DNA from: a virus | Length of the DNA stretch: 64,000 nt | Direction: 5' to 3' (one strand) | IMG/VR virus record: IMGVR_UViG_3300035565_000042 | Coordinates: 1-64,000 of that record | Shown here: piece after piece, positions 1 to 12,800 of the stretch | Position numbering within the stretch: the first letter of the stretch is position 1 | Layout: each line of letters begins with the position of its first letter | Translations under genes and position numbers: made by a program | Notes under the pieces: model-generated | Told to the model about the DNA's origin: nothing | What the model saw: only the letters and a program-made list of their open reading frames with translations | Databases searched by the model: none

Positions 1-2127
1 GGTGCTGCCGAACTGGCTGTAGAGGGAGTCAAAGCATTACTTAATCATGGCGCAAATAAAAGAGCCCGTGCTGAAGCTGTAGGTAAATGGATGAACACAT
101 GGAATTCAACTGATGAGTCTGCAGTTGAATATTCTGGTTACAAGAGAGGTGGATTCCACACGAAGAAAGGAAGGAACGCTGCAGCAAAACATGACAAACA
201 TAAGATCAAGCCGGTTATTCCTCCGACTGTCAATAATGAAACTGCACAACCTGCCGATGGTAATATTCCGACACAAGGAATGCCGATGCCAGGACAACAG
301 GTTCCACAGATACCCGGTGCAGGTATGAAATCAGGTGGCCCAACAGTTGCAAAAGCAAAAATGATGTTAAGAGATAATTCTGCACAGGGACATCCATTAA
401 CTACTAAACAAAAGAAATTCTTTGGCCTTATTGCAGGTGGAGGGAAACCAACCAAACATGCTACTGGCGGTATTGTAGGTAATCCATTATTTCTTCAACT
501 TCAAAAGACTCCGCAAGGATTCGACAAGGGTGGATTCTCAATATCATTTAAGGATGGTGGTATTCATATAAAGCCAGAGAACAAAGGAAAGTTTACTGCC
601 TATAAAAAAAGGACAGGAAAGACAACCACAGAAGCTTTGCATTCAAGCGATCCTCATGTAAGACAGATGGCAAACTTTGCCAGGAATGCTAAGAAGTTTC
701 ATCATGCTGAAGGCGGTCCAATTATTGATACTACATCAAAAAAGACTACAACAGTAGTTCATAGTATTGAGCCACGCAGTATGCTTCCCGCCGAGATTGC
801 ACCTCAGGCCGTAAAAGATGGTATCTTTAAAGGATCAGTAGAGGATCTCTTGAAACTTCCAGTTGAGGAACAGGCAAAGATTCTGCATAATCCCGATAAA
901 GGATATAATGTTACAAGTAAAGCACCAGGGCAATATGAATTCTGGCGTAATGATACGATCAATGCTCAAAAACCAACAAAAGCAATGGATTTTGCAAGAA
1001 AAAGATTTGCTGAAGCTCAGAAGACTAACATTCTAAAAACCAATATTAAACCAGATCTTGTTGCTGAAAGAGCAAAAGGAGGCAAGATAGAAGGTCCTGG
1101 CGGCCCTAAAGAAGATAAGATCGAGATGAGTGCTAAGGATGGATCATTCATCGTTCCTGCAGAGAATTCTGGTGTTGCTATTGGACTTGGTAAGGAATTC
1201 CTTGGATGGAAAGGCGATGAGAGAGCCAAACGTAAGTATTCATCCGGAGGAATCAAAGTAAGTGATGGGGAAGTATTATTCACACCTCAGGAAGTAAATA
1301 TCCTTAAGTATCATGGTGTTGATCTCAATAAACTTGCTCCCAATGCTGATCCTGGCAATAAACTTGCCAAGGGTGGTTATACATGGAATGAAGATAAAGG
1401 TAACTGGGCATGGGACGAGAATGCTGAAGGTGATGATCCGGAATATGCAGATTATCTCAAGAATCAGAAAGCTTCAGCAAGTAATCCAGCAAAAGATCAG
1501 GCTGGTACAACTGAAGATAAGAAAAAACCAGAAAAGACAGCTTTTGAGAAGATCATGGATATCACCCCGGAAATCGGTGGTGCATTACAAGGAGCTGCAG
1601 CAATATCAGGAATCATTAAGACAGGTCATATTCCTGATGTCAATGTAAGCAATACGCTGAAAACTCTTACCAATAACTTGCGTAAGGAATCACAATATGG
1701 ACTTGCTCCCGGGACTCTTGATGCAATGGATATACAGACCGAAAAATCAAGGAGAGATGCTACCAATGCAATTGTTGCTCGCGGAGGGTCCTCATCAGAA
1801 GTACAGTCAGGTATTCTTGGAACTCTTAGTACTACATTAAGCGAAAAGTACAAGACTCAACTTATGGATCAGCAAGAGAAGACCAGCAAAACAAGTTTAT
1901 ATGCCAATGCTGCCATGGGTGAATCCGGACAGGAAATGGATGCTAAGAAGATTGCTCTTGATGCCTGGCTTCGTAGTCAACAGACAAATGCCGGACTTCT
2001 TAATTCTGCAATAGCAAATATCATAGGAGCCCGGAAATATAAAGAAACACAGGAATTCCTTGACAAGACAGGTACAAGTGCTCCATACATAACGATTGGT
2101 GGCAAAACTATTAAATTAGGCAATTAA
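1..2127 (+). CDS. Virion-associated protein, 5' partial
   Basis: The frame is open from base 1 through the ATG at 91 to a TAA at 2127, so the gene starts upstream of the window. The product is Gly/Lys/Pro-rich and low-complexity in its first half. It contains a 'GGPKEDKI...DGSFIVPAENS' stretch (about nt 1090-1170) and an echo, 'KVSDGEVLFTPQEV'. This G-G-P-x-x-D-x-I...G-x-F-V-P-A signature recurs in tape-measure and internal virion proteins of tailed phages. The C-terminal third is helical and Gln/Ala-rich. It lies 11 nt upstream of the next virion gene, in one + strand run with the giant protein. I infer an internal or tail-tube-associated structural protein; no enzymatic motif is visible. 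Confidence 0.8.
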   Translation, partial: GAAELAVEGVKALLNHGANKRARAEAVGKWMNTWNSTDESAVEYSGYKRGGFHTKKGRNAAAKHDKHKIKPVIPPTVNNETAQPADGNIPTQGMPMPGQQVPQIPGAGMKSGGPTVAKAKMMLRDNSAQGHPLTTKQKKFFGLIAGGGKPTKHATGGIVGNPLFLQLQKTPQGFDKGGFSISFKDGGIHIKPENKGKFTAYKKRTGKTTTEALHSSDPHVRQMANFARNAKKFHHAEGGPIIDTTSKKTTTVVHSIEPRSMLPAEIAPQAVKDGIFKGSVEDLLKLPVEEQAKILHNPDKGYNVTSKAPGQYEFWRNDTINAQKPTKAMDFARKRFAEAQKTNILKTNIKPDLVAERAKGGKIEGPGGPKEDKIEMSAKDGSFIVPAENSGVAIGLGKEFLGWKGDERAKRKYSSGGIKVSDGEVLFTPQEVNILKYHGVDLNKLAPNADPGNKLAKGGYTWNEDKGNWAWDENAEGDDPEYADYLKNQKASASNPAKDQAGTTEDKKKPEKTAFEKIMDITPEIGGALQGAAAISGIIKTGHIPDVNVSNTLKTLTNNLRKESQYGLAPGTLDAMDIQTEKSRRDATNAIVARGGSSSEVQSGILGTLSTTLSEKYKTQLMDQQEKTSKTSLYANAAMGESGQEMDAKKIALDAWLRSQQTNAGLLNSAIANIIGARKYKETQEFLDKTGTSAPYITIGGKTIKLGN

Positions 2128-2138
2128 ATACTATTCAC

Positions 2139-3848
2139 ATGGACGGACAAAATTTAGGAATAAAAGAGGGTATGTCCTTTGTGGAAAACTGGGATAATGA
2201 TATAAATCAGTTATACCAGCGCGAAGAATATAAAGCTCGTATCAATAACGAGCAGGAGAAGAAAGCAGAGTATTATGCAAATCTTCTCAAGCAAGGTCAT
2301 GTAAGTAGTCCTTATGCCGAGTCACGGTTACAAGAGTTCTATAAAGGTCTTAATGGTAAGGTTGCCGACTTTGCTATTAACAATCCTAACTTTACCAATG
2401 ATGTTACTGGTATGCAGAAGTTCAATGAACTTACTGATCAGTTCCTAAATAATCCTATCATACTTGAAGATCAGCAGGTAAAACATGAATTCCAGAAATT
2501 TCAGGATGCAGTTGTTGCTGGAAATATAAGTCCTGATACGTACCATGAAAACATGGAACGGTATAATAATTATATCAATGCAAAACCCGGAGACAATGTA
2601 AGCCCTTATGTATTTCAGAACTTCAAACAACAGGATTTCGATAAGATGACTTCAGAGATTGCCGGAACAATAAAGACAGATCAGTTCGAAAATGTCAAAC
2701 AGGTAGGATATGATTATTACAAGACTACCGATGTGGATAAGCTTTATCCAGTATTACTATCAAGATCGATGGCAGCCGTTCAGGATCCAGAGAAAGCAAT
2801 AGCAATAAACAATCGTTATCAGGCAGCAATAAGTTCCAATCCTGATCTGAAGAACTTGAAGGGATTTGAAAATTCAGTTACCTGGTATGCAAATTATCTT
2901 CAGTCAGCTCTTCCAATAAAAAACATGGAACATGCATGGTCTATGTCAGAATGGATGTCAGGGCAGGGAGAAGGCGCAAATGTAGATTGGTTTGGAGTAA
3001 GTAAACTTCCAAGGATACTTTCATTGTACAATGCTATTGGGCAAAAGAAAAATGCGGATGGTTCTGTAGCACTTGATTCAAATCAGAGACCAATTGTTGG
3101 ATATACAGATCAGGAGATAAGTGCAGATCCTGAAGATATAGCTTTGACTGATTTCGATAAAGATAAAAGGATGTCTATAAATGGTGCAGCTGGTGTTCTT
3201 GTTAAGAATACAAAAACAGGGCAACTTGAACCATTCTCTTTTGCAGGTACTTCAGTAATCGCAGGATGTAATTCTATTGATAAGATTGTTTCCATAAGTG
3301 GAATTCCTTATGCTAAGGTAAATGTATCTTACGGTTCCCCAATAGGAACTGAAGGGATCAATAAAGACAAACCCTTCTATCCAGCCAAAGATGAATGGGG
3401 ATTTCAGACGATGAAAACCCAGATACCTGCCGGCTCGATGTCAGCACTTAACATGACAGGATCAATGTCTGTAGGAACCGGTCAGCAGTATAGTGGTGAC
3501 GTCTATGTCCGGTTAAAAGTAAATCAGAACACAGCCCAGAACTGGAATAAACTTCACAATGGTGAGTCTTATGCAAATAAGGTTTCAACAAGGACCGTTG
3601 AGGATCTTCAGGAAATGGCTAAGGCTAATCCAGCTTCAAGTTATGCTATAAATAAAATTGCTTCCGGAGATATCCCAAACATATCTGGAGTCATGCCGGC
3701 CATAACTGGAAACAATATTGCTAAACGGAATAAATATCTTATTGCCGAACAAACTGATCCAACATCCGGCAAGAAGATAGATATACTTATTGATGCAGAA
3801 ACTGGAATAGTGTGGAAAGATCCTGCAACAGTTAACAAATACAGATAG
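2139..3848 (+). CDS. Structural protein preceding the giant virion protein
   Basis: A 569-residue protein starting at ATG 2139, rich in Asn, Gln, Tyr and Lys, with a helical N-terminal half ('QLYQREEYKARINNEQEKKAEYYANLL') and a more beta-rich C-terminal half. I recognise no catalytic motif. It sits between two virion-type genes, so an internal-core or tail role is inferred from context only. It ends at a lone TAG (3846-3848). The following giant gene is in the same frame, only AAA ATA further on, so readthrough would fuse the two proteins. Confidence 0.8.
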   Translation: MDGQNLGIKEGMSFVENWDNDINQLYQREEYKARINNEQEKKAEYYANLLKQGHVSSPYAESRLQEFYKGLNGKVADFAINNPNFTNDVTGMQKFNELTDQFLNNPIILEDQQVKHEFQKFQDAVVAGNISPDTYHENMERYNNYINAKPGDNVSPYVFQNFKQQDFDKMTSEIAGTIKTDQFENVKQVGYDYYKTTDVDKLYPVLLSRSMAAVQDPEKAIAINNRYQAAISSNPDLKNLKGFENSVTWYANYLQSALPIKNMEHAWSMSEWMSGQGEGANVDWFGVSKLPRILSLYNAIGQKKNADGSVALDSNQRPIVGYTDQEISADPEDIALTDFDKDKRMSINGAAGVLVKNTKTGQLEPFSFAGTSVIAGCNSIDKIVSISGIPYAKVNVSYGSPIGTEGINKDKPFYPAKDEWGFQTMKTQIPAGSMSALNMTGSMSVGTGQQYSGDVYVRLKVNQNTAQNWNKLHNGESYANKVSTRTVEDLQEMAKANPASSYAINKIASGDIPNISGVMPAITGNNIAKRNKYLIAEQTDPTSGKKIDILIDAETGIVWKDPATVNKYR

Positions 3849-3854
3849 AAAATA

Positions 3855-6800
3855 ATGCTTTCAATTGAAGATAAGGGCCCCGATCCAAGCAAAGGTGTCT
3901 CCATAGATTCCTTTAGTTATGGAAATGATATAACAAAGAATGCTCCGGTTGTCTTGAAAAATCAACAGCAACCAGAAACAGACAAGGGCCCTGATCCATC
4001 AAAAGGCGTTCCACTCGATGCACTTCGTCCTGAAAATCCGGAACAATTCCAGTTACCTGATACTGAGGCAAAGACTTCCGTTACTCCTCTTGATCCGAAT
4101 AAAGGATTAAAGGAACGTCAGGATGAACTTGACAAGCAGATTGCAAAACTGAATAATTACAAGGCAGAAATCACAAAGAAACCATTCCTGTCAACAATCA
4201 ATGATGCGTTGTTTGATCATACATTTTCTCTTGGGAATGAAGATGAAAAGAAAAAGAAGATCCAAGATGTAGACGAGACTCTTACAAAACTCACTGCAGA
4301 ACGCCAGACAATAGCAAATAAGATAGCACCTATTACTCCTGAAGTAATGAAGGATATCAATGACAAGACATCCTTTTCCGTCGACAAGAATAATATCTTT
4401 ACTACCAAGTTTTCTGATGCCATTGAGAAATATGGGTTGCCACAGATAAACCGTGCTTATACTGAATACTGGAACCAACAGTTTGAGAAGGATGCCAAGG
4501 ATGATGTGAAGCATTATGAACAGATGGGTGACACCAAACAGATGTTCACTTATAATGCAGTCAAGTATGGAGAAATGCCAACTCTTAATCCTGAAGAGAC
4601 TACAGAAATAAGAACACTTTGGGATAAGATTCGCAACAGTCCGGAATTCAATGGTAAATATTCTACATCTCCGATAACATACGATAACCAGGTTAATGTG
4701 GCAAACCAGATGGTTAAAGAGTTTGTCGATAGTAAACATCTTAATGATGAAAATGTAGATACCAAGCAGAAATCTGATGACTGGATAAAATATTCAAAGG
4801 TCATCAGTTCCATGATGCAATATAATCCTGATAATGGCGCTGTGACAGTTCAGGGACTACAAGCATTTGCCAGGGCCAATACCGGACAGATCAATGACAG
4901 AATATCACAACTTCAGAGCATAGCAAACAATCTCAACACTATTGAGGATAAGTATAACAAGAATCCAGAAAGTAAACCTCCATGGTTTGTAGAGAATGGA
5001 ACACCGGAACAAGCTCAGAAGTCATTCAATAATTACCAGGCTTATAAACAGTATGTCAATACTGAACTTACAACACTACAGAAGACCCAAACACTCAATA
5101 ATGCTATCTATAATTTACCACTCAATAAGAATGCAAAAAAAGAGGTAGGTGCATTTGGGAAGAAGAATGATCCATCGAATATAGATATGCTTGACTTTAA
5201 GGCGGCCGGACTTGATGAATTATCACAAAGTCAGGATATCGTTGACCTTAACAAACGTGTTTATGCCGGAGAACACCTTTCCTGGGGCGAACAGAAGGCC
5301 GTTGAACTTGCGACGATACTCAACACTTCCCTACATGGGAAGACCTTAGAAACGCCTGATTTGACCTTAAAAGGGCCAAGTCTTGGTTTTAAGAATGTAA
5401 CTCCTGCATCACTTACCGGAGATTATCTTTCCGGTATTGATATTCCGCGAGCCAGGGACAATCATGAACTTAAACATCTTTGGCAACTTCCATTTGCAAC
5501 TGCCGGTGAATTAAGTCATGCATATGGATCTATTGCACATATGTTTGACTGGGTTCAAAACAAAATGGAGCAAGGGATAGCAAATATTGCATTCGGAGAT
5601 AAGACAGGAGATAAATGGTATGATCTGAAGAAAAGAGGATTAATACCAAACTATATCGGAATAGGTGGAAATGATGAGACTGGTATGCTCGTTGATATGT
5701 TTAATGAGTTTTCAGAAAAGATGCCAGGACTACCTGTTACATCCGGTTCTCCATTTGCTAATGCCATGTGGTCAGGATATAAATCAACCGTAGATATTAT
5801 TCCTGATATTGGTATGACATTGTTTATGCCTGAAGCTGGAGTACCTAAGATACTTGCTGAACTTGGAGTCAAGTCTTTCGGTAAATGGGCAATGTATCTT
5901 GGTGCTAAAGGGATGATTGAGAAAGCTGAAGAGTCTGAAGAAGGAACTATAAAACAGAAATTAACTGCACCACTCATTGGAGGCCTTGAAGGTGCGGCAC
6001 AAGGATTCATGTACGATGCTCTTGGTATTATGGCATCAAAAGCTGGTTCCTTACTTGCTCGTAAGACCATGCCAAAATTAATGTTTGCTGATGGTTTTGA
6101 AAAGATAGATCCTACCTCAAGAGTATCTGATCTGAAAGGGGAAAACGTACCTATCTTCAAATCTACTGATGAGGCATTGAACTATCAATTAGGTTCCCTT
6201 GGATATTCTACTCTTGTCAATATGGTTTCCTTTGCCGGAATGAATATCATTGATGAATATGCCAGAACAGGAAAGATATCTGCTGAGTCAGGAGTATCAG
6301 GAGCCATGACAGGATTTATGCTTATAGCAAAAGATGCTGGACAGTTACTTACTGCAAAGGCAATGAATATGCTTGTTGTCGCTCCGGATGAGTTTGTATA
6401 CAGACTTTATACAAGCAAGGTTACTTCTGAGCAGATGGCAAAGAAAGCTCAGGATCTTATTCAGGGAGTACACGAAAAAAGGTCAAAGAATGTTAAACAA
6501 GATCTATACCTGGCAAGAGTATGTCAGAACATGGCTGAATTGAAGGGATTACTGGAAGAACATAAGAATGATCCTAAAGCTATCGAATCGATTATACTTC
6601 AGTCTAAACTTGAGAAAGGAACGAAGAAATATATCATCCAGAAGTTAAAAATTGCATCAAAGGAAAAAGCGCAAGAAGGAGCACCATTATTCCCAAAAAA
6701 ACCAAAGATAACTGAAGCTGATGCTGAGTCCATACAGAAACATAATGAAGAGATAAAAGGTAAGTATCCGGACTTATATTCAAATGGATTACTCGAAGTC

Positions 6801-9800
6801 GACAAACAATCCGGAGCTTTTATAGAGCCGGATGCAGCAACACTCTTTGCTATTCATGATCAATTATCAGAGGATATCGACAAGTTAAGCAAACGGAATG
6901 CTCATGATGACTATATCAATCCTGATAAGGATGCCATTGCAAAGATTAATGAACAGTTAAAATCACTTCCAGATACTCCTGAGAACACAAATTCAAGAAA
7001 TGCATTACTCGCGCAGATTGAGACTATCAGGAAGATGCCATCTCCAGAGTTGACAAAGTTATTGAATCAAAGAGTTGCAGTTGAGAACCATCTTAATGAA
7101 ATAGCATCAAATGTAAAACTTCCATTCAACTACAAACTTCCATCTGAGAAACATCAGGAACTTCTCAATCGTGTTGCTACCGGAGAACCGGTTACTGGAA
7201 CCGTAAGTATTCCAGGTCAGGCAATACATAGGATGCTAATTACAATGCCTAATGGAGATCAGGTTAATGCATATCGTGGAACGGCACCCGGCATTGAAGA
7301 AACAAAAGAAGAATTCGAAGAGCGCAATAAACTTGCTCTTGGCGCAGCTCGTTCAAAGACTCCAGTTACTCTAAAGTATATCCCAAAAGCTGAATGGAAC
7401 CCAGATGACAAAGCATTCGAATCATTCGTCAATCCATTTACCGGAGAAGTAGAACACGTACCATACGGAGACAAACTTGATGTCATGGTTGGTGACAAAT
7501 CTATTGGTTCAGTTCAGGTTCATGACTATAGTGAACAACAATTGATGCGATCAAAATTCAACAAGGCAATAGAACTGGCCCAGGCATCAGAGAATGAAAT
7601 AGTGCATAACCTTTCCTTTGATGCAGACGGTAAACCGGAAATGGGAAAGAAGAAAGAGAAGAAGATGCAGAAACTTGTTTCCGACATGGTATCCGGATTA
7701 AGTAATGCATTATCTACAGTCAAGACTGAAGATGTGATACCGTGGCTGAAAGGACAGATCGACAACAATAATAAACTCAAACAACCAGAGAAAGACTTCA
7801 TAAAGAATTTCATTGACAAGAACAAACAGACCATATCAGAAAATGTGATGACAAGAAGGCTCATGGATGCCGGTTTTAAGACTCAGGTTAAAGGTTTTGA
7901 TCCTTCGTCAATGATCCTACCAGAAAATGAGAATCCTGCCTTAAATCAATCCCAGAAGATAGCTGAGAGCCTAAAGACATTCACACCTATATGGAATGAT
8001 ATGTCGAATCGGTATAACCAAAGTCAGGGCCGGCTACAGATGGAGTTTAACCGGATGGCACTTAATGGTGATATCAGTGAGATAACCAACCAGGATACAT
8101 GGAAAGCATGGTTATTAAAACATAGGACTGCTGACGATGTGAATAATGCTATTGTCGATTATCTTATGGATATGCACTTCCCTGTTGCTGTTTCAATGCT
8201 TGACTTTTATCATAGTGTCCGGCCGGTAAGAAAGATTGGTGTATATGTTGAGAAAGGAGTTATCTATACAAAGGATCTTAATCCATCCGAGTCGTATGAA
8301 GATTTCGTAAACAGGTTTGGAAGTACATTGAAAGCAACCGGTATTGATAAGATCAAGGAACTTATTCTTAACCGTAGGAGAGAACAAGAAGAAGCATTCA
8401 AATATGAAAACGCATTAAGTGCTGATGAACTCTACAAAATAAAGACAGAACAATTCGAGAAAGATCTTGACTTACTCTTCAATGTTACTGGAGTTTCAAA
8501 AGATGTGTGGAAACAATATTTCCAGCAGAGAACAAATGAAACAAAGGCTTATGCCAAAGAAGGGGATAAACGTAAAACCGACTATAAGACCTTCGATAAT
8601 CTTATGCGGAACAAAGTATATCGCAGAGGTAAGAAAGGTGATTATCTATGGCGCCAGGGAGACATAATTTTTAATCTTCTCAAAGGTAATGCATCTCCGG
8701 CCGGCAAAGATCCGGAACAGGCAAGTGCTGACATCATAAAGTATTTTACTGAAGGTCGTGATGCAGACGAGGATCATAATGTAGTATTCTCAAATCTTTA
8801 TAAGCTTTCTACAGCTCTTGGCAATCGTGAAGACATAGGAATAGATGGCCGCGATATCAAAGGCGATCATATGACTTCCTTTGAACAGAACAGTAACATA
8901 TTTACCCAGGCAGACAATATACTTGAATCGGCTATAGACAATCCAATAACCAGACTTCACAAAGAGAATGGAGTGCCAATGCAGATCATCATAGTTAATG
9001 GACTGCATAATCTTGATATTAACAAATACAAGAAAGGAACTCCGGCTGAAGATATGAGCATGGAAGATATCTGGGCCACTCAGGTTAGTATGTTTGCAAA
9101 CGGACTTGATACATACCAGCATAGTATCGGTCAGTTTGCTGATAAACCATCTATCTATGTCATAGAGGCACCAAAGGTTACAAATCCTACAGAAGAGCAA
9201 TTCCAGGCATTATATAAGGATCTTCCAAAGAAAGACTTTGATGATGCTGTAGAGTATCTCACCAAAAAATATGCATACTGGCAGGATGATCTATATTCAA
9301 AACTTGCAAAGAATTATGAAGGGGATCATTTTCAGAAGTTGCATAATATGATGAAAGCATTCGTGTACAACTATGCTATGAACACGAAAGCTTCTAATGA
9401 GATATTCTTCGGCGATCTGCATTCATATTCTAATGTTCTAAACCTTGTCAAAAGAGCTGGAAGTTCTAACAGTCCCGGGTGGAATATGAATGAGAATGTA
9501 GAAGGAGGTATTGGTTCTCATGTCAGGGTAATAGTCGTTAATGACAAAGGAATATTCGACGACAAAGGAAATCTTATTACAGACAAGGGAGCTGATGGTG
9601 CAATCTTCATGTCCGGAGCATGGGCAAAGCGGGCCCAGGTATCTCAGGGATCAGTTTACAACAAAGAAGCAGTCTATCCTCAGTTATTATCAATGAAAGC
9701 TGTTGCTTCATGGCTTAGTGATGCAACAAACAAAAGAGGACTTTACAAGGGTAATTTCATTAATGTAGATGCTATATCAGAAGGAACCGGATCTCAAGCA

Positions 9801-12800
9801 TATAAAGAGATTGCTGACTTCATGAAGAAAAATGGTATTGATGTTCTTATACCAAAATCTTCAGCCAAGGTTGTAACAGATAGTGAAGTTGCAAATATCT
9901 ATGATGAGAAAGGTAATTTCAATCCAGACTTTGAAGTTGGAGAACAACACATAAACAATCTCAAGACATCACATATATTCGTTCAGCAGGATCTTCGTCA
10001 TCCAGATGTTCCCAGAACAGCCAAGCAACCGGCCCAGTTCCTTCCAAACATATTGATTCTTCCGGAAGGTGGTCAGATAGCCGGGAATATTTCTGAGATG
10101 CAGAGATTATCAATTGAACAGTTCAAAGATGAATTAAATCAGAAATCATCTGATGAAGCAAAGATCGATTGGCTTAGAGAAAATGTAAATCAGTTCTCGC
10201 AACCAGATCTGTTCAGGCTTCTTGACATGGGACTTACGGTTGATGATCCTTCGTATCGTAAGATGATGCATACAATCCTCTCAGCTGCGATAAATAAAAA
10301 AGTCCTTGAGATACCAATAAACAGGATCGCCACTCAGGAGATACCTGATCTTGACGGATTATCCAGGCCATTACGAAAAACATCTGATGGTAAACACGTC
10401 ATGCTTCCGGATATTGCGACTTCGTATAGGAATGGAAGGGAAGAGGATGAAAGGTTTAAAGGAAAAGTTCAGGACGCAATTGACCACATAAATACTCATG
10501 CAGAAGAATACCGCGATCTCTTTGATGACAATGGTAAACTAATGAAGTGGGAGATTGAAGAGAGAGATGGTATAATACCAGGAGAAGTTATAATATCAAC
10601 AAGAGTTCCGGCTCATGGTCTTCCTTCACATACAGTAGCAAGATTAAGAAAGAATCTTCCCGGGAACTTCACAATGATTGACAGGAAAGGTCAAACAAAC
10701 AGTGGTTCAGACTTTGATGGAGACCAGAGATATAACCAGGTATTTTATAAGCGCAAAGGAAATTCTTTCTTTGATGATACAAAGGAAGGTATAGCAAACC
10801 ATAATATGATGCTAATGGTCTATGCTTATACTCATCCTGATAACTTTGATCTGATAAACCGGAAGATTGACGTAAATGCTTATGATGACATTCTTGAGAA
10901 GATAGGAAAACCATCGGTCAAACTATCCATTGATCCTATGGCTTATGAAGCTGCAAGGCTTAATAACATGGTTGGCGTTACGTCTAAAGGCATCATGACA
11001 GATATGATGACAGTATACAACCTGTTATCAAAACACAACATAAGACTTCGTAATCGCAAGTATATTCCAGTAGGATCAGGTATAGTTGAGGCAGAGAGAT
11101 TTGTTTCCGGAAATATAATGCTTGATCAGATCATCAAGGATCAGTATGGTGCAGTCAGGAATCATCTTGCGAACCTTGAGAATATGTCTTTCGACAATAC
11201 CAAGGATCCAAAGATCGAGGCCCTGGGATGTAATGAAATTACCTTTCCAATGGTTATTCTGTCAGTAATTGCTGATAGTCGTAACAGCAGTGAACATTTC
11301 AAGAGTTTCGAAGAACATTACCAGCATCTGCATGATGCTATAGGTAGGACAATGCAATATATGAATAGTCCTCTTGTAAGAGAGTTTGTATCTATAGCCA
11401 GGAGAAACAATGGTGGCATACGTAATGGAGATATGCAATCTATCTTTGAGAATCTTGAACATACTGCAGAAACTGAAAGCAATGAAAAGACTCCACGGTT
11501 TACAGTAAGAGATGTTAAGGATCTACGATCACTTCATTTCATGTCATCGGAACTTTCCGATATCAGGAATCTTTATCGTCTTACAGAATCAGCACCGACA
11601 ACCTATGTTGACTATATAATGGCACAGAGACTTGTTGATAAGTTTAAGGCAAACAACAGGGAAAACGGTCTTAAGATATTCGATACAAGTTCGTTTTTTA
11701 CAAGCCAGGGAGAGTTTCGCACAGAGTTCCGCGTTATTGACAGGGTGCTTGATATGTGTCGTGATTATGTCTTTGATGATATTCCTGAGACAAGTGAAGT
11801 TGGGAAGCAGATACAGGCATATGTTCTTCAGAAGATGATTGGTAATAATCCGAAGAAACTTCAGTTGACCAAAGATGAACTAAATGATGTATGCGCTTCA
11901 ATAAACAATGCTTTCAATATTCGCGCTATTGGATTGAAACAATCATTTGGCAAGACTTCAAACGAGTTGCTTGAACTACTTCCCAGACTCAAGGCAGAAA
12001 ATCCAGATAATGAGTTTCTGAAATATATCCGTGTAGTTAAAAAGAATGGTGTTGATACTGTAAGTATACTTCCGGAGTACACTCATGGAAAGATTTCAGA
12101 TTTCCAGATGAAAAAGATAGGAGAAGCCTTTGATAAACTTGAATCACATACCAAAGACTTATTTGCCTCCTACGCAATAGAAAAGTATGGTGCCAGCTCT
12201 TTAACTTCTAATGGTGGGTTCTATGCCCTCTTTGGTGACAACTATCGTGTAGAGCTCTCAGAACGCGCCAGAAACGAAATGAACGATTGGTACTTTGGTG
12301 ATGTATCTTCAGCTGACCGTCTTGCAATAGCTGATTGGGTTATCAGAGCAAATAGAAGCCAGGATATTCGTAAACTGAATGACGGGTATACTAATGATCG
12401 TCTTATGGATATGTTTACCGAACCATCCATTGATGTTCCTATTCGTCGGGATGCTCTTGAAGGAATAGGATCTATTGATGATATAACGCAATATCTTGAC
12501 CAGGCAAATCAGTATGAATTTAACAGAACTTTTTCAGACTGGTTAAGACGTGAACTTGGAATACCGGAAGGTACACGCAAAGTGACTCTGAAGGAAGCAA
12601 GAGAGTTTTCTACTCAATATGCAAAAGGACGCCAGGCAATAGCTGACAAGTTCTTTCCACAGACAAAAGAAATGGATGAAGAAGATGTTCGTCAACTTCA
12701 TGCCAATGATGCCGTAGGAACTGCCATGCTTACACATGATCCTGAACTGAATAAATTCATCTATGATCATCTTCAGAAAGTATTCCCAGACATAAAATTC

